From assembly GCA_900472925.1 (NCBI GenBank), contig UCJU01000003.1:207685-271684 (forward strand): a stretch of DNA of 64,000 nucleotides, in the 5' to 3' direction. Source of the stretch: Hyphomicrobiales bacterium. GTDB taxonomy: Bacteria; Pseudomonadota; Alphaproteobacteria; Rhizobiales; Rhizobiaceae. How positions within the stretch are numbered: the stretch's first letter is position 1; each line of letters opens with the position of its first letter. This document shows, piece by piece, positions 26,066-36,365 of this stretch. Made by a program: the position numbers and the translations under genes. The notes under the pieces were generated by a model that was not told the DNA's origin, made no database searches, and was given only the letters and a program-made list of their open reading frames with translations.

Positions 26066-28570
26066 TTACTTCTTTTTCGGAACCTTCGGAACAGTGTTCG
26101 CCTTGCGCCGCGGCTTGGCATCCTCATCAGCCTTTTCGGTCTCTGCGGCAACCGTCTCAGCTTCCTGCTCAGCCTTTACCGCCTTCGCTTTGCTCTTGGC
26201 TTTGCCCGGAGATTTGGCAGCCTTCAGCTCGGCCTCAGGCTTCGGTTTGACCGGGGCGGTTTCAGGCAGGACATCAAGCTTCAGGCCCTCTTTACCGTCA
26301 TCGTTCTTGCCAACGATAACACTGACAACACCACCCTTTTTGAGCTTTCCAAAAAGGATCTCGTTGGCCAGAGGCTTCTTGATGTGTTCCTGAATGACGC
26401 GACCCAGTGGGCGCGCACCCATTTTCTCATCATAGCCCTTTTCGGCCAGCCAGGCGATCGCATCCTCATGCAGATCGAAAGTGACGTTGCGTTCGGAAAG
26501 CTGTGTTTCCAGCTGCATGACGAACTTCTGAACCACCTTGTGGATAACGGCGGTCGGCAGCGGCGAGAACGGAATGATCGCATCCAGACGGTTGCGGAAT
26601 TCCGGCGTAAACAGGCGATTAAGCGCCTCTTCATCCTCGCCTGTGCGCTTGGACGAGCCAAAGCCGATTGCGGATTTCGCCATTTCCGAAGCGCCCGCAT
26701 TTGTCGTCATGATCAGTATGACGTTGCGGAAATCGATCTTCTTGCCGTTGTGATCCGTCAGCGAACCATGGTCCATGACCTGCAACAGGATGTTGTAGAT
26801 ATCCGGATGGGCTTTTTCGATTTCATCCAGCAGCACGACGGAATGCGGATGCTGATCGACACCGTCAGTCAAAAGGCCGCCCTGGTCGAAGCCGACATAG
26901 CCGGGAGGTGCACCAAGCAAGCGCGATACGGTATGCCGTTCCATATATTCCGACATATCGAAGCGCAGCATTTCAACGCCGAGAGACGCAGCAAGTTGCT
27001 TGGCCACTTCCGTCTTACCCACGCCGGTAGGACCGGAAAAGACGTAAGAACCAATCGGCTTGTTCGGCTCGCGAAGACCTGCACGCGCGAGTTTGATGGC
27101 CGTGGACAACGCCTCGATGGCGATATCCTGACCATAGACCACCGAACGCAATTCTTTTTCCAGATTGGCCAGAACCATTTCGTCGTCTTTCGAAACGGTC
27201 TTTGCAGGAATACGCGCCATCGTCGCGATCGTAACCTCGATCTCCTTTTCGGTGATCAGCTTGCGACGCTTGGACGGCGGCAACAACATCTGTGCGGCAC
27301 CGGTCTCATCGATGACGTCGATTGCCTTGTCCGGCAGCTTGCGGTCAGAGATATAGCGAGCCGAAAGCTCGACCGCAGCCTTGATGGCTTCGTTGGAATA
27401 CCGCAGGTGATGATAGCTCTCGAAATAGGGCTTCAGGCCCTTCATGATCTCGATAGCATCTTCGATGGATGGCTCGTTGACGTCGATCTTCTGGAAGCGA
27501 CGAACCAGCGCACGGTCCTTTTCGAAGAACTGGCGATATTCCTTGTAGGTCGTGGACCCGATGCATCGGATAGCGCCCGATGACAAAGCTGGCTTGAGAA
27601 GATTGGATGCGTCCATCGCACCGCCAGACGTCGCGCCGGCACCGATGACGGTGTGGATTTCATCGATGAACAGAACGGCACCCGGAAACTCTTCCAGTTC
27701 CTTGACGACCTGCTTCAAACGCTCTTCGAAGTCACCGCGATAGCGGGTACCGGCAAGCAATGTGCCCATGTCCAGCGAGAAGATGGTGTCGTCCTTCAGA
27801 GCTTCCGGTACTTTGCCTTCAACGATGCGCTTGGCAAGGCCTTCGGCGATGGCGGTTTTACCAACGCCTGGGTCACCGACGTAAAGCGGGTTGTTCTTGG
27901 AGCGACGGCACAGAATCTGAATGGTGCGGTTCACCTCGGCATGCCGACCGATCAGCGGATCGATCTTGCCACCACGCGCCTTGTCATTGAGGTTGACGCA
28001 ATAGGCCTTCAAAGCGTCTTGCTGCTTCTTTGGTCCAGAACTGTCGTCTTCAGAACCGGTATTGCGAGCGGGCTTGGCCTCGTTTTCGTTCTCTTCTGCG
28101 CCACGGGGTGTGCGGGTCTGAGATGTTCCGGGGCGCTTGCCGATGCCGTGCGAGATATAATTGACCGCGTCGTAGCGGGTCATTTCCTGCTCCTGGAGGA
28201 AATATGCGGCATGGCTTTCGCGCTCGGCAAAGATAGCGACGAGAACGTTGGCGCCTGTTACCTCTTCGCGCCCGGAAGACTGAACGTGAATAACCGCTCT
28301 TTGAATAACGCGCTGGAAGCCGGATGTCGGCTTCGAGTCCTCGTCGTAACCTGTGACGAGATTGGACAATTCGCTGTCAACGTAATTGACAACGGTCTTG
28401 CGAAGCGCGTCGATATCGACATTGCAGGCGCCCATCACGGCCGCAGCATCCGCGTCGTCAATGAGGGCCAGCAGAAGATGTTCAAGCGTCGCATATTCAT
28501 GATGACGCTCATTAGCAAAGGTCAGTGCCTGATGCAGCGCCTTCTCTAGGCTTGGGGAAAAAGTTGGCAC
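26066..28570 (-). CDS. clpA: ATP-dependent Clp protease ATP-binding subunit ClpA
   Basis: 834 aa AAA+ unfoldase that feeds ClpP. Clp_N repeats span about residues 1-145. The first AAA+ module has Walker A GDPGVGKT and Walker B VLFIDEIH; the second has GPTGVGKT and [13 protein letters not shown], followed by the D2-small domain. The last 70 residues form an unusual lysine/alanine/proline-rich tail (ending KVPKKK) after the usual ClpA end. The start is GTG at 28570; GAGGA seven bases upstream overlaps the clpS stop region, implying coupled translation. It works with the ClpS adaptor next door. Confidence 0.97.
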   Translation of the reverse strand: MPTFSPSLEKALHQALTFANERHHEYATLEHLLLALIDDADAAAVMGACNVDIDALRKTVVNYVDSELSNLVTGYDEDSKPTSGFQRVIQRAVIHVQSSGREEVTGANVLVAIFAERESHAAYFLQEQEMTRYDAVNYISHGIGKRPGTSQTRTPRGAEENENEAKPARNTGSEDDSSGPKKQQDALKAYCVNLNDKARGGKIDPLIGRHAEVNRTIQILCRRSKNNPLYVGDPGVGKTAIAEGLAKRIVEGKVPEALKDDTIFSLDMGTLLAGTRYRGDFEERLKQVVKELEEFPGAVLFIDEIHTVIGAGATSGGAMDASNLLKPALSSGAIRCIGSTTYKEYRQFFEKDRALVRRFQKIDVNEPSIEDAIEIMKGLKPYFESYHHLRYSNEAIKAAVELSARYISDRKLPDKAIDVIDETGAAQMLLPPSKRRKLITEKEIEVTIATMARIPAKTVSKDDEMVLANLEKELRSVVYGQDIAIEALSTAIKLARAGLREPNKPIGSYVFSGPTGVGKTEVAKQLAASLGVEMLRFDMSEYMERHTVSRLLGAPPGYVGFDQGGLLTDGVDQHPHSVVLLDEIEKAHPDIYNILLQVMDHGSLTDHNGKKIDFRNVILIMTTNAGASEMAKSAIGFGSSKRTGEDEEALNRLFTPEFRNRLDAIIPFSPLPTAVIHKVVQKFVMQLETQLSERNVTFDLHEDAIAWLAEKGYDEKMGARPLGRVIQEHIKKPLANEILFGKLKKGGVVSVIVGKNDDGKEGLKLDVLPETAPVKPKPEAELKAAKSPGKAKSKAKAVKAEQEAETVAAETEKADEDAKPRRKANTVPKVPKKK

Positions 28571-28580
28571 GTTGCGATCC

Positions 28581-28934
28581 TCATTTCTTTTCCATGACGC
28601 ACTGTAGCGGGTGCTGGTGCTGTCGGGCGAAATCCATGACCTGACTTACTTTTGTCTCTGCGACTTCATATGTAAATATGCCGCATTCACCCACGCCGTG
28701 CTGGTGCACGTGCAACATGATGCGGGTCGCTCCTTCCCTGTCCTTCTGGAAAAAACGCTCCAGAATGTGAATAACGAACTCCATGGGAGTATAGTCGTCG
28801 TTCAGCAAAAGAACACGGTAAAGATTAGGTTTTTTCGTTTTCGGTTTTGTGCGGGTGATAACGGAAGTTCCACGGTTTGTTCCGCCGTCTTCCCCTTCGC
28901 TGTCACCCTGCATGTAGATCGACTTCGCGATCAT
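28581..28934 (-). CDS. clpS: ATP-dependent Clp protease adaptor ClpS
   Basis: 117 aa. ClpS delivers N-degron substrates to ClpA. The core has [17 protein letters not shown] (N-degron pocket), [11 protein letters not shown] and a C-terminal [17 protein letters not shown]. The N-terminal 35 residues are an unstructured, charged extension that includes [19 protein letters not shown] keep ATG at 28934, since close homologues start there; the next in-frame ATG at 28913 also precedes the conserved core. It lies ten bases upstream of clpA. Confidence 0.96.
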   Translation of the reverse strand: MIAKSIYMQGDSEGEDGGTNRGTSVITRTKPKTKKPNLYRVLLLNDDYTPMEFVIHILERFFQKDREGATRIMLHVHQHGVGECGIFTYEVAETKVSQVMDFARQHQHPLQCVMEKK

Positions 28935-29092
28935 CTTTCTTCATTCTCCAGATCGAACTCGCACTGCGTTAGGACTGCGAGCCAGAATTTCGCTAACCTT
29001 TATTTAGGTCGTTACAGAGCGATTTTAAGCCCCTCTCACCGCACTGCAATCACTAATACGTTCACGCACAATGAAACTGTGATCAGAATGGA

Positions 29093-29848
29093 TCAATCGC
29101 GCGGCGGTGGGCTCGACCTCTGCGCCAATTTCCGTCTAAGCGTTACAGCAACGGCATGTTCGATGGTCGATACCTCCATCTTTGCACAGATAGAATCGAT
29201 CAGATAGGTAATCGTCCGGCTGGAAAGTGCGACTTGCGCCGAAATCCTGTCGAAACTCTCTCCATTGACGGAGAGGAAGAGAATTTGCCTTTCGAGACAT
29301 GTCAGAGGTTGCTTCTGCTCCCGGCGGGCCTGCCCGATAATTGTCAGTTGCGCATGCGCCTGGTCCATCAAGGCGCTCAACCGTTCGCCCTCTTCCGAAG
29401 TCAGATAAGGCCTGTCGCCTGAAAAGCAGATCATGCGTGGTGCACCTGATATATCGAAGGTAAGAAAGTCCGCTCCTCTCACAAGCCGGGCAGCATGAAA
29501 CTGCGCTGCGATGTGTTTGAGAACGGCGCCCTCGGCTTCCAGCTCCATCAGGTCCCATTGCTTCATCCCAAGTGTTTCAGGCACATGCCCGAAGTGTCGT
29601 GAAGCAAATTCCGACAACCCCTCCTCCAGATCTTTCATAAGAGACGCCGAAACATTCGTGGGAAAAACCAGCGAAACAGGCTCTTTCTCGTTGAGACGCG
29701 CCATATCCAGCAAGTAATAGCAACGAAAACCGAACAGTTTCTGGATATCGCCGAGCACAGCGCCGACATCGTCCAACGTCTGCGTGTTCTGAAGCCGGAT
29801 GAGGAGGTCGTTAGAAATTGGCACCTCGACGCGAAAAGAGTTGGTCAT
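29093..29848 (-). CDS. LuxR-family transcriptional regulator (solo)
   Basis: 251 aa. The C-terminal LuxR/FixJ helix-turn-helix is clear at about residues 180-240 (LTCLERQILFLSVNGESFDRIS, then SSRTITYLIDSICAKM). The N-terminal half resembles an autoinducer-binding fold, but the stretch where the conserved tryptophan, tyrosine and aspartate of acyl-homoserine-lactone receptors should lie reads FGFRCYYLLDMARLNEKEP and lacks the Trp/Asp pair. No luxI gene is nearby. Ligand and targets are unknown. The gene sits between clpS and cckA on the same strand, 76 bases after cckA. Confidence 0.82.
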   Translation of the reverse strand: MTNSFRVEVPISNDLLIRLQNTQTLDDVGAVLGDIQKLFGFRCYYLLDMARLNEKEPVSLVFPTNVSASLMKDLEEGLSEFASRHFGHVPETLGMKQWDLMELEAEGAVLKHIAAQFHAARLVRGADFLTFDISGAPRMICFSGDRPYLTSEEGERLSALMDQAHAQLTIIGQARREQKQPLTCLERQILFLSVNGESFDRISAQVALSSRTITYLIDSICAKMEVSTIEHAVAVTLRRKLAQRSSPPPRD

Positions 29849-29864
29849 CCCACTATATGGAAAC

Positions 29865-29880
29865 GGCGGGCGGAGCCGCC
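29865..29880 (-). terminator. Possible terminator after cckA
   Basis: GGCGG and CCGCC pair around GCGGAG in the 75-base gap between cckA and the LuxR gene. The stem is short and has only GTTTCC on the exit side. Confidence 0.3.
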
Positions 29881-29923
29881 AAATGCCTCACGTGGAAAAA
29901 AGTAATGCCGTGGGTTTTCTCTG

Positions 29924-32515
29924 TCAATTTTCGCTGTCCAGCATCTCGCGCACGGCGACGGCCAGTTGTTTCAAAGAGAACGGCTTTGGCAGGAACCCGA
30001 ATTTGGCATCGGCCGGAAGGTTCTTCGCGAATGCGTCTTCTGCATAGCCGGAGACGAAGATAAACTTCATATCTGGATATGTCTTGCGCAATTCGCGCAG
30101 CAGCGAAGGCCCATCCATCTCAGGCATGACGACATCCGAAACGACGATGTCGACCTTACCTTCCAACTCCTCAAGCACCTCCAGTGCTTCCGTACCGGAC
30201 CCGGCTTCGTGAACCGTGTAACCGCGGGTTTCCAGCATGCGCTTGCCGCCACGCCGTACGGCCTCTTCATCCTCGACAAGAAGAACCACCGCGGAATTGC
30301 CGGTCAGATCCTGCGGCTCTTCCTTGATGATTGCCTTGGCCGCAGCATCAGCAGCAGCTTGAGCCGCCTCACCTTCGAGCGGCGGCACCACCTCTATAAT
30401 ATGGCGCGGCAGGAAGATTCGGAAAGCGGTTCCTCTTCCCACTTCTGAATCCGGATAGATGTAGCCACCCGACTGCTTGACGATGCCGTAGACCATGGAC
30501 AGGCCGAGGCCCGTGCCCTTGCCGACCTCTTTCGTGGTGAAGAAGGGTTCGAAAATTTTGTCCATGATTTCGGGCGGAATACCCGTGCCGGTATCGGCGA
30601 CTTCAATCATGACAAGGTCTTCGGCAGGAATATCCGACCGCCCGAGAGCAATCACCTCTTCCACCGGCATATTGCGGGTAATGATTTTGATCTTGCCGCC
30701 CTGCGGCATGGCATCGCGCGCATTCACGCAAAGATTGATCAACACCTGCTCAAACTGCGACAGGTCGGTCTTTACCGGCCACAGGTCGCGGCCATAATCC
30801 ACCTCGAGCTTGACATTGGTGCCTGATATCAAGCGATCGACCAGCATGCGCAGGTCGCCGATGACATCGGTCAAGTTCAGCACCGCCGGACGCATGGTCT
30901 GCTTGCGTGAAAACGCCAGCAACTGCCGCACCAGAACCGCCGCACGGTTCGCATTGCGCTTGATTTCCATCAGGTCGGCAAAGCTGGCATCGGCGGGCCG
31001 TGCCTGAAGAAGCAGGTGATCCGAGGACAGGAGAATAGCGGTCAACACATTGTTGAAGTCGTGCGCGATGCCACCTGCCAGCGTCCCGACGGCGTTCATT
31101 TTCTGCGTCTGCGCCATTTGCGTCTCGAGCGCTTTTTGCTCGGTCACTTCGATAGCGTAGACGATAGCGACTTCTTCAGGCGCTTCGTCATCCTGATCGA
31201 TGACGGCATGAACGTAGAAGCGGAAATGCCGCGCCTCGTCGGTCGGGTGGCGCGAGTCGAACGGTGCGATATCGCCCTGGCGGTCTTTCGCGGCATCAAT
31301 GGCCTGCAAAAGCTTGGGCTTGTCATTATCCAAGAGAACGGCGTCCAGGACGACGCCATTGTCGATGTCGTCGCGACCGACGACGCCGGAGAAAAGTTTC
31401 AGGAACGGCGCGTTGGTGCGCAGGATGCGACCATCGCCGTCCAGCGAAGCGATCGCCATCGGCGTATTGTTGAAAAAGCGCGTAAAGCGCATGGCCGATG
31501 CCGACTCGGTATTTTCCTTGCCCTTGGAGCGCATCAGAACGATCGTGCGGCTTTCACCCGGCGCGCCATCACGCGTGGCAGTGACCTGATGCACCAACCG
31601 CGCTGGCATGCTCTGGCCGTTAACGCGGCGCATATCGAGATCGAGCATCTCGGTACGATTGGTCCCCGCCTGCGGCTGGACCGACTCGATCAGCGCCATG
31701 CCCTCGCCCGCAACAATATCCGACACAGTCAGCGAACCAGGAGAAAACTGCGCAAGATCAATACCCAGCCACTGCGACAGTGTGGCGTTGAGATAAACGA
31801 TCTCGCCTCTTTTACCGGCGGAGAAGAAGCCTGCCGGCGCGTGATCGAGATAATCGATGGCGTTTTGCAATTCGCGGAAAAACCGCTCCTGATCTTCACG
31901 CTCAGTCGTGATGTCGGCAATCTGGAAGACATGCAGATCGTTGCCGCTGGCATCTTTCAAAAGCCGCGCCTTCAGGCGGTACCAGTGTGGGCCGGACTGC
32001 GACTTCGTTTCACTCAATGGCTTCAGCAGGCGAAACTCTTCATAGCCATCATTGCCTTCGCGCAGCGCATTGATCAGCCGATAAAGCGCCTCGGTCGATT
32101 CCCGGTCCCGCGACAGCAAGGTCTCAAGGCTCTGAATATCGGTCGCCTTGGTCGCACCGGTCATCTGGCAATAGGTGGCGTTGGCATAAACCAGCCGTCC
32201 CTTGGGATCGGTGATCAGAGTGCCATCGGGATGCGACGAGAGAAACTGACGCGCCATTCCATCCGACTGGGACTGCGGCATGACCTCTATGAAGCCGATT
32301 GCGGACGATACCAGAAAGAAAATGCCCAGCATCGCAAGGACGCCGAGAATGCCGAGAACGACCTCGTTTTCCAAAGAATCCTTGAAATAGACGAAGGCGA
32401 CGGCAGCGGCGACGAGCACGAGAGCGAGCAATAAAATGCGCAAAAGGGTGCCTGATCTTGCCCGCCTGTCTACCAACGGAAAGTCATTGTCGCTGGCTTG
32501 GCTCACCTTGGTCAT
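29924..32515 (-). CDS. cckA: Cell-cycle hybrid histidine kinase CckA
   Basis: 863 aa. Two membrane segments near residues 24-45 and 53-75, then PAS domains (about 85-200, 215-330 and 335-450), a HisKA domain with the phospho-acceptor histidine in [14 protein letters not shown], an HATPase with the [18 protein letters not shown] box, and a C-terminal receiver with phospho-aspartate in [12 protein letters not shown] and the FLPKPF lysine. CckA phosphorylates ChpT, which passes phosphate to CtrA and CpdR. The architecture and size match rhizobial CckA. Monocistronic as far as can be seen. Confidence 0.95.
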   Translation of the reverse strand: MTKVSQASDNDFPLVDRRARSGTLLRILLLALVLVAAAVAFVYFKDSLENEVVLGILGVLAMLGIFFLVSSAIGFIEVMPQSQSDGMARQFLSSHPDGTLITDPKGRLVYANATYCQMTGATKATDIQSLETLLSRDRESTEALYRLINALREGNDGYEEFRLLKPLSETKSQSGPHWYRLKARLLKDASGNDLHVFQIADITTEREDQERFFRELQNAIDYLDHAPAGFFSAGKRGEIVYLNATLSQWLGIDLAQFSPGSLTVSDIVAGEGMALIESVQPQAGTNRTEMLDLDMRRVNGQSMPARLVHQVTATRDGAPGESRTIVLMRSKGKENTESASAMRFTRFFNNTPMAIASLDGDGRILRTNAPFLKLFSGVVGRDDIDNGVVLDAVLLDNDKPKLLQAIDAAKDRQGDIAPFDSRHPTDEARHFRFYVHAVIDQDDEAPEEVAIVYAIEVTEQKALETQMAQTQKMNAVGTLAGGIAHDFNNVLTAILLSSDHLLLQARPADASFADLMEIKRNANRAAVLVRQLLAFSRKQTMRPAVLNLTDVIGDLRMLVDRLISGTNVKLEVDYGRDLWPVKTDLSQFEQVLINLCVNARDAMPQGGKIKIITRNMPVEEVIALGRSDIPAEDLVMIEVADTGTGIPPEIMDKIFEPFFTTKEVGKGTGLGLSMVYGIVKQSGGYIYPDSEVGRGTAFRIFLPRHIIEVVPPLEGEAAQAAADAAAKAIIKEEPQDLTGNSAVVLLVEDEEAVRRGGKRMLETRGYTVHEAGSGTEALEVLEELEGKVDIVVSDVVMPEMDGPSLLRELRKTYPDMKFIFVSGYAEDAFAKNLPADAKFGFLPKPFSLKQLAVAVREMLDSEN

Positions 32516-32871
32516 AGAGGCTCTAACCCTTGCAATTTTGCCGACCCTTTTACATTCGAAGACAAACAGCCCGAATGGAATCGCTTTTATCTATCCTTGT
32601 AGCAATTCGCAGAAATATCAAAAAGCTCCAGCCCACCATAAACCTTTGCCAATACACAATGAATACGCCCCATCTTGCACGATATCGGCCCCTGCGTGGC
32701 TGCTTTGCCACGTCAAAACGCGACCGCCGGTCCAAGATCGAAGCATTTTCATCGTGGAACGCTGATTAAAACTTGTGCTGAGCGCAAAAAAATCGTCTTT
32801 TCGGTCCAATCCGCTTGAAAAATTCATGGCTGGCAATCACTTGCCCTTCAAAAGACAAAAGGACTGGCTCA
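32516..32871. other. Divergent intergenic region between cckA and the FliO-like gene
   Basis: 356 bases, relatively AT-rich, with no coding potential I can support. I looked for a full CtrA box (TTAA-N7-TTAA) and saw none. It must carry the promoters of both divergent genes, but no confident -35/-10 pair was found. Confidence 0.5.
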
Positions 32872-34074
32872 ATGATCGACAGTGATTTTATCAGCACGTA
32901 TGGCAACAACCTGATTATTGCTGTTGTTGGCGTGGGTGTCGCACTTTTGCTGATGGCCATCATTTTGTGGCTCATTCGCAGACGCGGTGGTTCATCTCCC
33001 TTCATCCGGGGTGGCAAGAACCGTCAGCCGAGATTGCAGGTACTGGACGCAACGGCTGTGGATGCCCGCCGTCGGCTGGTGCTCGTTCGTCGCGACAATG
33101 TCGAGCATCTTGTTATGATTGGCGGCCCTACGGATATCGTGATCGAAAGCGGTATCGGCGCCATCCCTATCATGAGAGATGTTCGTGATCCGCAGGACGA
33201 CCTTCTTGCATCTCCACCTGCAGACAAAGCCATTGCTTCCAATCGCCAGAGGGCTTTGACATCCACGAAAGAAGAGGATGTTCGCCCTGCGTCGGCTGTT
33301 GCGACACAGCCACCGGTCGCCGTAACTCCCCCCGCGCCCCAGCCGAGACCAACGCCCGCTCCAATGTCGGCGGCGCCTCAGAGACCCGTCGCTGCGGTAC
33401 AGCCGAAACCGACGCCTCCCATCGCCCCAACGGTTGTCGCCACAGCTGCACCTCCCGCTCCACGTCCGGTCGTACCACCCGTCACGGAACCGGCACCGGA
33501 GGTCGCCTCCGTGCCTAAGCCGATGGCAAGAGAACCAATTGCTCCATCCGTCACTTCTTCGGTTGCCCCCGCGGTTGCTACGGTTGTGACTGCCGCGTCT
33601 CTTCCGTCAGAGCCTGCCGCAAAGCCAAATGCGCCAGAATCTGTGCCTCAGGAGCGCGTGCAGCCACAACCTGCTGTCATCACGCCACCGGTCGTATCCG
33701 CACCTGAACCAGTCGTTGACCAGAACAACGCCGTCGATTTCCTCGATGCCGCGCGTGAGAGGGTGTTGCCGACATTCCGCAGTGCCGCCCCAATGACGGC
33801 ATCGGCAAACGTCGCGAAGCCGGAACCTCTCGCTCCAGGCGAGAACGGTACTGTTTTCGGCGATCAACTCACGAGCGATTTCGAAAGCTTCCTTGAAGCA
33901 GAAATCGCCAAAAACAATGCTGCCGACACACCCGACGTCAGTCTCGAACCGAGGAAGCTTCCGGAATTTACAGAGCCTGTCGCCCCGCCTGCTTCAAACG
34001 CCAATACCGACCAAGATGTGCAAAAGGAGATGGCGCGCATTTTCGGCGAAATGGCAGTCACTCGGGACAAATAA
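32872..34074 (+). CDS. FliO-like membrane protein with long Pro/Ala-rich tail
   Basis: 400 aa. One transmembrane segment at about residues 12-34 is followed by a basic stretch and a compact domain near 55-105 (LQVLDATAVDARRRLVLVRRD, VEHLVMIGGPTDIVIESGI), which resembles FliO/MopB of the flagellar export apparatus. From about 130 to 320 the protein is a low-complexity proline, alanine, valine and threonine-rich linker, and the last 60 residues are acidic and probably helical (ending RIFGEMAVTRDK). FliO itself is usually 80-250 aa and lies among fli genes; none are nearby, so I do not name it fliO. Start at 32872 has AAGGA nine bases upstream. Divergent from cckA. Confidence 0.72.
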   Translation: MIDSDFISTYGNNLIIAVVGVGVALLLMAIILWLIRRRGGSSPFIRGGKNRQPRLQVLDATAVDARRRLVLVRRDNVEHLVMIGGPTDIVIESGIGAIPIMRDVRDPQDDLLASPPADKAIASNRQRALTSTKEEDVRPASAVATQPPVAVTPPAPQPRPTPAPMSAAPQRPVAAVQPKPTPPIAPTVVATAAPPAPRPVVPPVTEPAPEVASVPKPMAREPIAPSVTSSVAPAVATVVTAASLPSEPAAKPNAPESVPQERVQPQPAVITPPVVSAPEPVVDQNNAVDFLDAARERVLPTFRSAAPMTASANVAKPEPLAPGENGTVFGDQLTSDFESFLEAEIAKNNAADTPDVSLEPRKLPEFTEPVAPPASNANTDQDVQKEMARIFGEMAVTRDK

Positions 34075-34136
34075 GCGCCGATGCAACGCGTCAGCGACTC
34101 TGATCAACCTTTAAGGTGGGAACAAAGGGTGATCGA

Positions 34137-35075
34137 ATGGCAGGGGTGGTAACGAGTTCGACGGCACTGCGAGGCATGCTGATCATGGCGGTCTGCATGA
34201 TCGTGCTGCCGACGATGGATGCAATTGCCAAATATATGGCGGTCTCTGAAGGCATGTCGCCAGCACAGGTGACGTTCTATCGTTTCTTCTTCCAGCTTGT
34301 CTGCACCCTGCCCCTTCTGCTCGTCGTATCACCGCGTGCCTTACTATCCGCCAAGCGCCCATGGCTCAATCTTTTGAGAGGGGTATTGCATGCGGCCGCC
34401 AGTCTGGCCTTCTTTGCGGCCGTGAAATACATGCCCTTGGCAGACGTCTTTGCAATTTATTTCGTCGAGCCGTTTCTGCTCACGATGATGTCGGCGCTTT
34501 TTCTTGGTGAAAAAGTCGGCTGGATGCGCTGGAGTGCAATCGTTGTCGGGTTCGTCGGTGCAATGATCGTGATACAACCGAGTTTCGAAGTGTTCGGCTG
34601 GACCTCGCTTCTGCCGGTCGCTTGCGCCTTCCTCTTCTCGCTCTACCTTTTTCTCAACCGCGCCATGGGCGATGCGGATAGCCCATTGGTCATGCAGACC
34701 ATGGCTGGAATCGCCGGTACGGCATTCATGGCCGTCGCCTTGGTGATCGGCCAGGCCTTAGGCGACGTGAATTTCGAGATGTCGCTTCCAGGCTGGGGCC
34801 ACGGCCTGGCGCTTCTTATTTTACTGGGCTCGATATCCGGTTACATGCATCTTCTCGTCGTCAAGGCATTCAGGCTAGCGCCCGTTTCCCTGCTCGCACC
34901 GTTCCAGTATTTCGAGATCATTTCCGCGACGGCGCTCGGCTATGTGCTGTTTTCAGATTTCCCGACGGCGTCGAAGTGGCTTGGCATTCTCATCATCGTC
35001 GCGTCTGGCCTTTTCATCATATGGCGAGAGCGCAGAAGCGCACAGCGTGCCTCGATGGGTGTCGCAGAAGTTTGA
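34137..35075 (+). CDS. DMT superfamily transporter (EamA family)
   Basis: 312 aa with ten hydrophobic segments in two repeats of five, the EamA/RhaT architecture. Visible: TMDAIAKYMAVSEGMSPAQV near residue 25 and the repeat junction near 145-160. Likely an exporter of metabolites; the substrate is unknown. ATG at 34137 has AAAGGG seven bases upstream; a GTG at 34116 is also in frame but lies inside the preceding purine-rich stretch. Confidence 0.88.
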   Translation: MAGVVTSSTALRGMLIMAVCMIVLPTMDAIAKYMAVSEGMSPAQVTFYRFFFQLVCTLPLLLVVSPRALLSAKRPWLNLLRGVLHAAASLAFFAAVKYMPLADVFAIYFVEPFLLTMMSALFLGEKVGWMRWSAIVVGFVGAMIVIQPSFEVFGWTSLLPVACAFLFSLYLFLNRAMGDADSPLVMQTMAGIAGTAFMAVALVIGQALGDVNFEMSLPGWGHGLALLILLGSISGYMHLLVVKAFRLAPVSLLAPFQYFEIISATALGYVLFSDFPTASKWLGILIIVASGLFIIWRERRSAQRASMGVAEV

Positions 35076-35159
35076 CGAATGTCGTCCATTGCTCTTGTTC
35101 ACGTCGCACAGGTCGGGCAAAAGTCTTTTCAAATTCAAGATGCACGTAAGGAGACGAAA

Positions 35160-36287
35160 ATGGACGTTCGCGCCGCAGTCGCTACTCAGGCAGGCAAGCC
35201 CCTGGAAATCATGACGGTCCAGCTTGAGGGGCCACGCGCTGGCGAAGTGCTGATTGAAGTCAAGGCAACCGGCATCTGCCACACGGATGATTTCACACTC
35301 TCCGGTGCAGACCCGGAAGGCCTGTTTCCGGCCATTCTCGGTCATGAAGGCGCGGGCATCGTGGTCGACGTTGGCCCGGGTGTCACATCGCTGAAAAAGG
35401 GCGATCACGTCATTCCGCTTTATACGCCGGAGTGCCGGGAGTGCTATTCTTGCCTCAGCCGCAAAACCAACCTCTGCACCTCCATTCGCACCACACAGGG
35501 ACAAGGCCTGATGCCAGATGGCACCAGCCGCTTCTCGATCGGCAAGGACAAGATCTTCCATTATATGGGCTGCTCGACATTCGCCAACTTCACGGTTCTG
35601 CCGGAAATTGCGCTCGCCAAGGTCAATCCCGACGCGCCCTTCGACAAGATTTGCTACATCGGTTGCGGTGTCACGACAGGCATTGGTGCCGTCATCAACA
35701 CGGCCAAGGTGGAGATTGGCTCGACGGCCATTGTCTTCGGTCTAGGCGGCATTGGCCTCAATGTGCTTCAAGGCCTGCGCCTTGCCGGTGCGGACATGAT
35801 CATCGGCGTCGATATCAACAATGACCGCAAGGCCTGGGGTGAAAAGTTTGGCATGACGCATTTCGTCAATCCAAAGGAAGTCGGCGACGACATCGTGCCT
35901 TACCTCGTCAATCTCACCAAACGCAACGGCGACACCATTGGTGGCGCGGATTATACTTTCGATTGCACCGGTAACACCAAGGTCATGCGCCAGGCGCTCG
36001 AATCGTCTCACCGCGGCTGGGGCAAATCCGTTATTATCGGCGTCGCCGGTGCTGGCCAAGAAATCTCCACCCGTCCGTTCCAGCTGGTCACGGGCCGCAA
36101 CTGGATGGGCACCGCTTTTGGTGGCGCACGTGGGCGTACAGATGTGCCCAAGATCGTGGAATGGTACATGGAAGGCAAAATCCAGATCGATCCAATGATC
36201 ACTCACACAATGCCGCTGGAAGACATCAACCGTGGCTTCGACATGATGCATTCCGGCGAGAGCATCCGTGGTGTTGTCGTTTATTGA
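35160..36287 (+). CDS. frmA: S-(hydroxymethyl)glutathione dehydrogenase / class III alcohol dehydrogenase
   Basis: 375 aa zinc-dependent medium-chain dehydrogenase that oxidises the formaldehyde-glutathione adduct; it also reduces S-nitrosoglutathione. Catalytic zinc ligands are in TGICHTDD and GHEGAG; the structural zinc site is the four-cysteine pattern in PECRECYSCLSRKTNLC near residues 95-111. The NAD-binding Rossmann motif is GLGGIGLNVLQG. ATG at 35160 has a near-perfect TAAGGAGA upstream. No frmR-type regulator or frmB hydrolase is adjacent. Confidence 0.95.
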   Translation: MDVRAAVATQAGKPLEIMTVQLEGPRAGEVLIEVKATGICHTDDFTLSGADPEGLFPAILGHEGAGIVVDVGPGVTSLKKGDHVIPLYTPECRECYSCLSRKTNLCTSIRTTQGQGLMPDGTSRFSIGKDKIFHYMGCSTFANFTVLPEIALAKVNPDAPFDKICYIGCGVTTGIGAVINTAKVEIGSTAIVFGLGGIGLNVLQGLRLAGADMIIGVDINNDRKAWGEKFGMTHFVNPKEVGDDIVPYLVNLTKRNGDTIGGADYTFDCTGNTKVMRQALESSHRGWGKSVIIGVAGAGQEISTRPFQLVTGRNWMGTAFGGARGRTDVPKIVEWYMEGKIQIDPMITHTMPLEDINRGFDMMHSGESIRGVVVY

Positions 36288-36302
36288 TTGATTGCCGATA
36301 GG

Positions 36303-36330
36303 TGCCCTTCGCTGCGAGATGCGGAGGGCA
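36303..36330. terminator. Hairpin between convergent frmA and pabB
   Basis: TGCCCTTCGC and GCGGAGGGCA pair over ten positions (one G-T) around an 8-base loop, 15 bases after the frmA stop. There is no T run, so efficiency is uncertain. Confidence 0.45.
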
Positions 36331-36365
36331 TCACAATTAGTGGCATGTCTTGGCGGAATAGAACG

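Noticed and set aside
25991-27583. Long plus-strand frame (530 codons) opposite clpA
   Set aside because: It runs antisense to the well-conserved clpA gene, has no recognisable domain and arises from biased codon use on the other strand.
31016-32434. Long plus-strand frame (472 codons) opposite cckA
   Set aside because: Antisense shadow of cckA, with no ribosome-binding site or domain.
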